DNA from: Maricaulis sp048269565
GTDB taxonomy: Bacteria; Pseudomonadota; Alphaproteobacteria; Caulobacterales; Maricaulaceae
Assembly (NCBI RefSeq): GCF_048269565.1
Contig: NZ_JBLXIK010000007.1
Location: forward strand, 76,106-140,105
DNA length: 64,000 bases
Direction: 5' to 3'
A program made the position numbers and the translations under genes. Below, one piece after another: positions 59,112-64,000 of this stretch (positions are counted from its first letter, which is position 1; every line of letters starts with the position of its first letter). The notes below the pieces were generated by a model that was given only the letters and a program-made list of their open reading frames with translations, was not told the DNA's origin and did no database searches.

Positions 59112-60118
59112 CGCACGACCGAGAACGCCATCAACAGGGTGCGCTGGGGGCCGTAGGCCTGGTAATTGTCGTCCGAGACGATCAGCAGGATGAGTTCCTC
59201 ACCGCGGCGGAAGGCGGTGATGCCTTCGAAATTGTCGACGGAGTTTTCCGGGCCGAGCTCGGCGAGCACGTCCGGCTCGATCACCGCATCGCGGCCCAGA
59301 TCGGCCTCGGCGAAGCGGATGATGCGGATGCGGTTGCCGTCGGCGGGGCTGTAGAAGCGCTCCAGCGCGTAGACTTGGCCATCGATCACCGTCATGCCGG
59401 TGAGGCCGTATTCCGGCAGCGCCGCCATGGCGGTGGCTTGCCAGTCCTGCCCGGTATTGTGCCAGATATCATAGTCTGTGCCGTCGCCGAGCGGGTATTC
59501 AAAACCCGTCAGCAGGCCGCCATCACCCAGATCGGCGAGGGCTTCCATGCCGCCATTATTCTGCACCGGAGCCGTCGGGACCGGGCCGGTCACCGGCACC
59601 GGGCGCGCCGCGTCGGCCTGGTCCCAGCCGGGGCCGATATCATAGGCCCAGATGCGGTGTTCGCGCTCGAAGCTGACGGCATAGCGGCCGTCGCCAAGGG
59701 CGGCGAGACCTTCGCTATCGCCCCGAACGCCTTCAAGATGGTCGCCGTTCTCGTCGCGCATGGTGGCGATGCTGAGCGTATCGAAGCCGGTCAGATGGCC
59801 ATTTTCGGCCCAGTCCAGCCGGCCCGTCACCCACCAGGCGCTGTCGGACACCGCGAGCAGGCGGGCGCCATCCTCTGATACGATCATCGCCGACAGACCG
59901 CCGAAGCGCTCGTCCTCATGGGCGATTTCCAGCCCGCCGCGCCATTCAAGCGCCCCGGTGCGAAACCGGCCCGGCGTCTCGGTAAACAGCGGCACTGCGC
60001 GCACGGTCAGGGCCGGGTCTGCGCCCGGCGCCAGGCCTGCAACAGGTGCCGAGGGATCACCGGCATGGGAGCAGGCGGCCGCCAGCAGGGCGGTCAGGAC
60101 CAGAAGAGGGTGTTTCAT
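59108..60118 (-). CDS. Phytase-like esterase lipoprotein (PF13449-type)
   Basis: 336-residue lipoprotein (lipobox LAAAC). The esterase-like phytase fold is indicated by GGLSAMIVSEDGARLLAVSD, GDSEGLAALGDGRYAVSFER, and NFEGITAFRRGEELILLIVS DDN-type blocks. It may be a periplasmic phosphatase or esterase. Just downstream of cobT (12 bp) and possibly co-transcribed. Confidence 0.82.
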   Translation of the reverse strand: MKHPLLVLTALLAAACSHAGDPSAPVAGLAPGADPALTVRAVPLFTETPGRFRTGALEWRGGLEIAHEDERFGGLSAMIVSEDGARLLAVSDSAWWVTGRLDWAENGHLTGFDTLSIATMRDENGDHLEGVRGDSEGLAALGDGRYAVSFEREHRIWAYDIGPGWDQADAARPVPVTGPVPTAPVQNNGGMEALADLGDGGLLTGFEYPLGDGTDYDIWHNTGQDWQATAMAALPEYGLTGMTVIDGQVYALERFYSPADGNRIRIIRFAEADLGRDAVIEPDVLAELGPENSVDNFEGITAFRRGEELILLIVSDDNYQAYGPQRTLLMAFSVVR

Positions 60119-60130
60119 GGCAGGCTCCGG

Positions 60131-62044
60131 CTAGCGGCGGGCACCCATATCGGCCGTGTCCGCACGTTTGAGGGTTGAGGTCGGTGGCCCAACGCGGCCG
60201 CTGGAGACGCTGGCCGGCCCCGGTCTGTCTTCATCGAACAGGCCGGCGAGCTGGTCGGTCATGGCGCCGCCGAGCTGGTCGACATCATTGATGGTGACGG
60301 CGTGGCGATACCAGCGCGTGACATCATGGCCGATGCCGATCGCGAGCAATTGCACGTCGGAACGGGTCTCGATCAGCTTGATGGTCTCGCGCAGATGCCG
60401 TTCCAGATAGCCGGCGGGATTGGCTGACTGGGTCCCGTCATCGACCGGTGCGCCATCACTGATCACCATCAGGATGCGGCGCTGTTCCGGACGCGCCGCG
60501 AGGCGTTTCCAGGCCCAGAGCAGGGCTTCGCCATCGATGTTTTCCTTCAGCAGGCCCTCGCGCATCATCAGGCCGAGATTGACCCGGGCCCGGCGCCAGG
60601 GCGTGTCGGCGGCCTTGTAGATGATATGGCGCAGGTCATTGAGCCGGCCCGGTTGCGGCAGCTTGCCCTCGGCGAGCCATTTCTCCTTCGACTTGCCGCC
60701 TTTCCAGGCCTTGGTCGTGAAACCGAGCACTTCGGTCTTGACGCCGCAGCGCTCCAGCGTGCGCGCCAGGATATCGGCACAGGCGGCCGCGACCATGATC
60801 GGGCGGCCGCGCATCGAGCCGGAATTGTCGATCAGCAGGGTGACGATGGTGTCGCGGAACTGGGTCTCGCTCTCCGCCTTGTAGGACAGCGGCAGGGTCG
60901 GATCGGCGATCACACGCGCCAGGCGCGAACCGTCGAGCATGCCTTCCTCGAGGTCGAACTTCCAGGCGCGCTCCTGCTTGGCCATCAGCCGGCGCTGCAG
61001 CCGGTTGGCGAGACGGCCGACGACCTGGTCGAGGCCTTTCAGTGTGCCGTCGAGATATTTGCGCAGGCGGGCCAGTTCTTCCGTGTCGCACAGATCGGCG
61101 GCCTGGATGACTTCGTCAAACTCGCGCGTGAACACCTTGTAGGCCGTGGCATCATTCTCGTCGCCGGGACGCCAGTTCGGGCGCATCGCCTTTTGCGCCG
61201 CGCCCTCGTCATCCATCGATTCGACGCGGGTGTCGGCATCATCGCTGTCGGCATTGGTCTCGTCATCATCGCCGGCTTCACCGGCGGCATCGGGCGTGTC
61301 CTGAGTGTCATCGGACTGGCCGTCTTCGTCCTCGTCCTCGCCGGTGCGCTGTTCGCGTTCGACACCTTCATCCTCGTCTTCGGGATTGTCCGATTCTTCC
61401 GGATCGCCACCGAGCTCGTCGCCGAGGTCGAGATCCTTGATCACCGAGCGCAGCATCTCGGCAAAGGCCGACTGGTCATTGGCATTCACCGCCAGACCAT
61501 CCAGCGAGGTCCCCGCTCTCTGCTCGAGCTGGTCCCGCCACAGCCGCATCAGCCCGTCGGCCTCGGCCGGGGCGTCATGGCCACTGATGCGCTCGCGCAC
61601 CAGCATGGCCAGCGCCTCTTCCATCGGCGCCAGTTCGCGTTCGGTGACATTCTGCCAGCCTTTCTGGCGGCAGCGGTCGACCAGGGCGGCATCAAGATTG
61701 GCGGCCATGCCGCGCATCTCGCGCGCGCCCAGACCTTCGACCCGCGCCTGTTCGGCGGCATGGAAGATCGCCCGCGCCGTCGCGCCCGGCGGCAGGGCGC
61801 GGGCGTGACCGGCCTCGTCATGATAGGCGAGCCGCAGCGCCAGTGCGTCGGCCCGGCCGCGCACGGCAGCGGCCGTCTTGGCGCTCGGTTGCGGTCCGGG
61901 ATTGGGCAGGACCATGCGCCCGCCGTTCAGCCCGGCAATCTCGCCGCCGAAGCGAACATCAAGCTCCTTGTCGCCGGCAATCGCCCGCGTGGTGATGGCA
62001 AGGGCGCGCCGGAAGGCGTCGGGATCGGGGGGCGGCTGGCTCAT
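60131..62044 (-). CDS. cobT: Cobaltochelatase subunit CobT
   Basis: 637-residue CobT of the aerobic cobaltochelatase, which inserts cobalt during cobalamin synthesis. The N-terminal part carries PGATARAIFHAAEQARVEGLGAREMRG, the middle a strongly acidic linker (about residues 205-290, Asp/Glu-rich), and the C-terminal VWA domain has the MIDAS LLIDNSGSMRGRPI (about residue 403). No cobS is adjacent, which is unusual. The start at 62044 avoids an upstream extension to 62149. Confidence 0.92.
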   Translation of the reverse strand: MSQPPPDPDAFRRALAITTRAIAGDKELDVRFGGEIAGLNGGRMVLPNPGPQPSAKTAAAVRGRADALALRLAYHDEAGHARALPPGATARAIFHAAEQARVEGLGAREMRGMAANLDAALVDRCRQKGWQNVTERELAPMEEALAMLVRERISGHDAPAEADGLMRLWRDQLEQRAGTSLDGLAVNANDQSAFAEMLRSVIKDLDLGDELGGDPEESDNPEDEDEGVEREQRTGEDEDEDGQSDDTQDTPDAAGEAGDDDETNADSDDADTRVESMDDEGAAQKAMRPNWRPGDENDATAYKVFTREFDEVIQAADLCDTEELARLRKYLDGTLKGLDQVVGRLANRLQRRLMAKQERAWKFDLEEGMLDGSRLARVIADPTLPLSYKAESETQFRDTIVTLLIDNSGSMRGRPIMVAAACADILARTLERCGVKTEVLGFTTKAWKGGKSKEKWLAEGKLPQPGRLNDLRHIIYKAADTPWRRARVNLGLMMREGLLKENIDGEALLWAWKRLAARPEQRRILMVISDGAPVDDGTQSANPAGYLERHLRETIKLIETRSDVQLLAIGIGHDVTRWYRHAVTINDVDQLGGAMTDQLAGLFDEDRPGPASVSSGRVGPPTSTLKRADTADMGARR

Positions 62045-62225
62045 GGCGTCCAGACTAGTTCCTCCAGCGGAAATTGCGAGTGCTGATGACGGTTCCGCCG
62101 CCCGCCATGCCGGATATGTCGCACCCGTTCCGGCGTGATTTCCAACCATAATGACGTTAGGGTTTTACCGGCACGCACTGTTTGTGCTGTGCGCACGGAT
62201 TTCGCCTGGAAAAAGGGAGCCGCCG

Positions 62226-62504
62226 ATGAGCCGGACAATCGATTACGACAAGGCCCTGCTGGACCCGGCCGACGAGTTCGATGGGCCGGAAGACGTGTTG
62301 ACCCAGCCCGGGCTGACCGACGCCCAGAAAATCGAGCTGCTTCGCCGCTGGAAATATGACGCGAGCGAAGTGGCCGTCGCCGAGGAAGAGGGCATGCAGG
62401 GCAACAAGCCCCTGATGGTCCGGCGCGTTGCCCTCGCGCTTGAAACCCTGACGGGCGGCTGTGATGCCAACCGGGTCAAGACAACCAAGCAGAACGCCAT
62501 CTAG
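62226..62504 (+). CDS. Hypothetical protein (92 aa)
   Basis: Small soluble protein with acidic N-terminal half: LDPADEFDGPEDVLTQPGLT and KIELLRRWKYDASEVAVAEE. This KIELLRRWxYDA pattern occurs in conserved alphaproteobacterial hypotheticals. GGGAG lies 6 nt before the ATG. The stress-type neighbour 62525 is in the same direction. Confidence 0.7.
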   Translation: MSRTIDYDKALLDPADEFDGPEDVLTQPGLTDAQKIELLRRWKYDASEVAVAEEEGMQGNKPLMVRRVALALETLTGGCDANRVKTTKQNAI

Positions 62505-62524
62505 GCCGGAACGAGGAAGATCGC

Positions 62525-63085
62525 ATGTCTGACACTCACCAAACCAGAACACTGACCGAAGCCGTCGGCTATTTCGACAATGCCGACCGGCTGCAGGCCG
62601 CCATCGATGCGCTGTTGCGGGCAGGCTTCAACCGCGCCGAGCTCAGCCTGCTGGCGAGCGAGAAAGCGGTCGAGGACAAGCTCGGCCATGCCTATGCCCG
62701 GCCCGCTGAACTCGAGGACGATCCGGACGTGCCGCGGACGGCCTTCGTGTCGCTGGAATCGCTCGGCGATGCCGAGGGCGGGCTGATCGGCGGCTTGATG
62801 TATGTCGGTGCCCTGGCGGCGGTTGGCGGCATTGTCGCGTCCGGCGGCGCCCTGGCAGCCGCCGCGGCGGCAGCCCTGGTCGGCGGGACTGCGGGCGGGC
62901 TGATCGGTACCGGTCTGGCGGCCCTGGTCGGCGAGAGCCACGCCAATCATATCGAGGAACAGCTTCTCCATGGCGGCCTGCTGCTCTGGGTGCGCACGCG
63001 CGACGCCGACCACGAGGCCCGCGCGACCGCCATCCTGCGCGAACATTCCGGCCGCGACGTGCATCTGCACGCCTTGCCGGGCTGA
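62525..63085 (+). CDS. Glycine-zipper membrane protein, general stress-like
   Basis: 186-residue protein. An N-terminal soluble part (AVGYFDNADRLQAAIDALLRAGFNRAEL, about residues 13-40) resembles the general stress protein 17M family, followed by a glycine/alanine-rich helix pair (GGLIGGLMYVGALAAVGGIV, about residues 85-105, and AALVGGTAGGLIGTGLAALV). A C-terminal LLLWVRTRDADHEARATAIL ends it. Function not known; may link to stress response. Confidence 0.75.
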   Translation: MSDTHQTRTLTEAVGYFDNADRLQAAIDALLRAGFNRAELSLLASEKAVEDKLGHAYARPAELEDDPDVPRTAFVSLESLGDAEGGLIGGLMYVGALAAVGGIVASGGALAAAAAAALVGGTAGGLIGTGLAALVGESHANHIEEQLLHGGLLLWVRTRDADHEARATAILREHSGRDVHLHALPG

Positions 63086-63115
63086 GGTCGAATCGACAGT
63101 CGGGCTATGAGCGTG

Positions 63116-63139
63116 TGTACAATGTATATCAGTCTGTAC
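63116..63139. promoter_or_regulatory. Inverted repeat upstream of tacA, candidate TacA operator
   Basis: GTACA-N13-TGTAC (63117-63121 and 63135-63139), about 17 bp before the tacA start, over a possible -10 TACAAT (63118-63123). Ribbon-helix-helix antitoxins bind such dyads; identity is inferred. Confidence 0.45.
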
Positions 63140-63155
63140 GCCCAAGGCTCGTCCC

Positions 63156-63439
63156 ATGTCCGGCTCTGCCCGCTCCAATCCGCCCGCCCGCGACGTCATC
63201 AATCTGCGCATCCCCGCTGACCAGAAGGCACTGATCGACCGTGCCGCCGCCGCCCGGGGCCAGTCGCGCACCGAATTCATGCTCGACAGCGCCCGCAATG
63301 CTGCGCCAATGTCCTGCTCGACCGGCGTTTGTTTCAGCTCAGCGATAGCGAGTTCGCGGCTTTCGAGCACCAGCTTGATGCGCCGGTTGGCGCAGCGGTT
63401 GCTGACCTGGTGGTCTCGAAATCGCCCTGGGAAAAGTGA
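63156..63439 (+). pseudogene. tacA: Frameshifted TacA (DUF1778) antitoxin
   Basis: The start encodes a ribbon-helix-helix DUF1778 protein (VINLRIPADQKALIDRAAAA, then RTEFMLDSARNAA). Around 63300-63308 the frame changes: the reading frame offset by two bases gives NVLLDRRLFQLSDSEFAAFE and LDAPVG, exactly the TacA C-terminus, ending at TGA 63437-63439. A one-base deletion (or sequencing error) is implied. The toxin starts in the overlap GTGA. Confidence 0.85.
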
Positions 63440-63927
63440 GCCTGCGCCCGCCGCAACCGCTCGCGCGGGAGCATCGCGTCGAGCCCTTCAAGAGCGGCAC
63501 GCCCGCACTGGACGACTGGCTGCGCCGCCGCGCCATCAAGATTGAGCATAACGGGGCTTCACGGACCTATGTCGTGTGTGAAGACGAGCGCGTGGCGGGC
63601 TATTACAGCCTGGCGACCGGCGCGGTGATCCATGCTGATGCACCGGGACACGTGCGCCGGAACATGCCCGAACCGGTCCCGGTCATGCTGCTGGGGCGGC
63701 TGGCTGTGGATCGCAGCTGGCAGGGGCAGGGCGTCGGGCGTGGCCTGCTCAAGGATGCGCTGCTGCGCACGCTACGGGCCGCCCGGATCGCCGGGATAGG
63801 CGCGCTCATTGTGCACGCGATAGACGCCGATGCGGCGGCCTTCTACCGGCATCACGGTTTCAGCCCCTCGCCGATGGATGCATCTGTCCTGATGTTGGGG
63901 CTGAAGGGCGGCGGCCTGGTCCGCTAG
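63436..63927 (+). CDS. tacT: TacT-type GNAT acetyltransferase toxin
   Basis: 163-residue GNAT toxin of the TacT family, which acetylates aminoacyl-tRNA. The acetyl-CoA loop RSWQGQGVGRGLLKDALL (residues 93-110) and the catalytic tyrosine in AFYRHHGFSPSPM (Tyr137) are intact. GTG start overlaps the tacA stop (coupled). C-terminus (MLGLKGGGLVR) differs from many TacT and overlaps an IS5-like transposase end by CTAG. Confidence 0.9.
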   Translation: MSLRPPQPLAREHRVEPFKSGTPALDDWLRRRAIKIEHNGASRTYVVCEDERVAGYYSLATGAVIHADAPGHVRRNMPEPVPVMLLGRLAVDRSWQGQGVGRGLLKDALLRTLRAARIAGIGALIVHAIDADAAAFYRHHGFSPSPMDASVLMLGLKGGGLVR

Positions 63928-64000
63928 GTCATGGACTCATAATGTCTGAGCCAGAGTCTGACTGAGACGATGGCGACTGCTGCGAGGAAGTTTCTGGCGA
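63924..64000 (-). CDS. IS5-family transposase, C-terminal end (partial)
   Basis: The minus-strand frame at the window edge encodes ARNFLAAVAIVSVRLWLR then HYESMT and a stop. This matches the typical C-terminus of IS5-type DDE transposases (ARNFLAAVxLAxxxxWLR). Only the last 24 residues are visible. The rest lies outside the window. Confidence 0.7.
   Translation of the reverse strand, partial: ARNFLAAVAIVSVRLWLRHYESMT

Overview
The window is about 65% GC, densely packed, and looks like the chromosome of an alphaproteobacterium. The best fit is the Caulobacterales/Maricaulales group (Maricaulis- or Hyphomonas-like). This rests on the SRP RNA-dnaX-ybaB-recR block, the rpmH-rnpA-yidC-engB block, the Suv3-like helicase/S4/7Fe ferredoxin/CarD block, a DUF3108-rpmB divergent pair, a Tad pilus cluster and a single-cysteine alphaproteobacterial DnaX. 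The species is inferred, not proven.

Layout. 1-3 kb: end of a Tad (Flp pilus) cluster (tadB partial, tadC, small gene, tadD-like TPR lipoprotein). 3-10 kb: leucyl aminopeptidase, MarR-like regulator, NlpC/P60 peptidase, membrane cytochrome c, small outer-membrane barrel, NADH pyrophosphatase, beta-CASP nuclease. 10-17 kb: SRP RNA, dnaX, ybaB, recR, queuosine-precursor transporter, GNAT-like acyltransferase, rmuC, def. 17.2-18.7 kb: a lower-GC two-gene insertion (DUF488 plus a putative dual-OB protein) bounded by an exact 14-bp direct repeat. 18.7-32 kb: pirin, lipoproteins, fmt-truA, dapE and dapD, and the yidC operon read on the minus strand from rpmH. 32-45 kb: mostly metabolic and membrane genes, tRNA-Leu(CAA), an acyl-CoA synthetase, SelO, a multicopper-oxidase-type laccase-domain (YfiH) protein and a zinc alcohol dehydrogenase.

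45.2-48.8 kb is accessory: a hipBA toxin-antitoxin operon preceded by four operator-like dyads at an exact 27-bp period, a degenerate copy of the 3' part of tRNA-Arg, a cluster of long palindromes, a secreted protein and the intact tRNA-Arg(CCT). 48.9-57 kb: DUF465 protein, a sensorless chemoreceptor signalling domain, a nuclease-fold protein, then the carD-fdxA-terB-S4-helicase operon and rpmB. 57-62 kb: an amidohydrolase, a phytase-like esterase and cobT. 62-64 kb: small stress-type proteins, a TacAT acetyltransferase toxin-antitoxin locus whose antitoxin is frameshifted, and the C-terminal end of an IS5-type transposase at the edge.

The strongest discovery candidates are the DUF488/OB insertion at the 3' end of def, the phased HipB operators, and the intact TacT with a broken TacA. 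No CRISPR array, integrase or prophage gene was seen.
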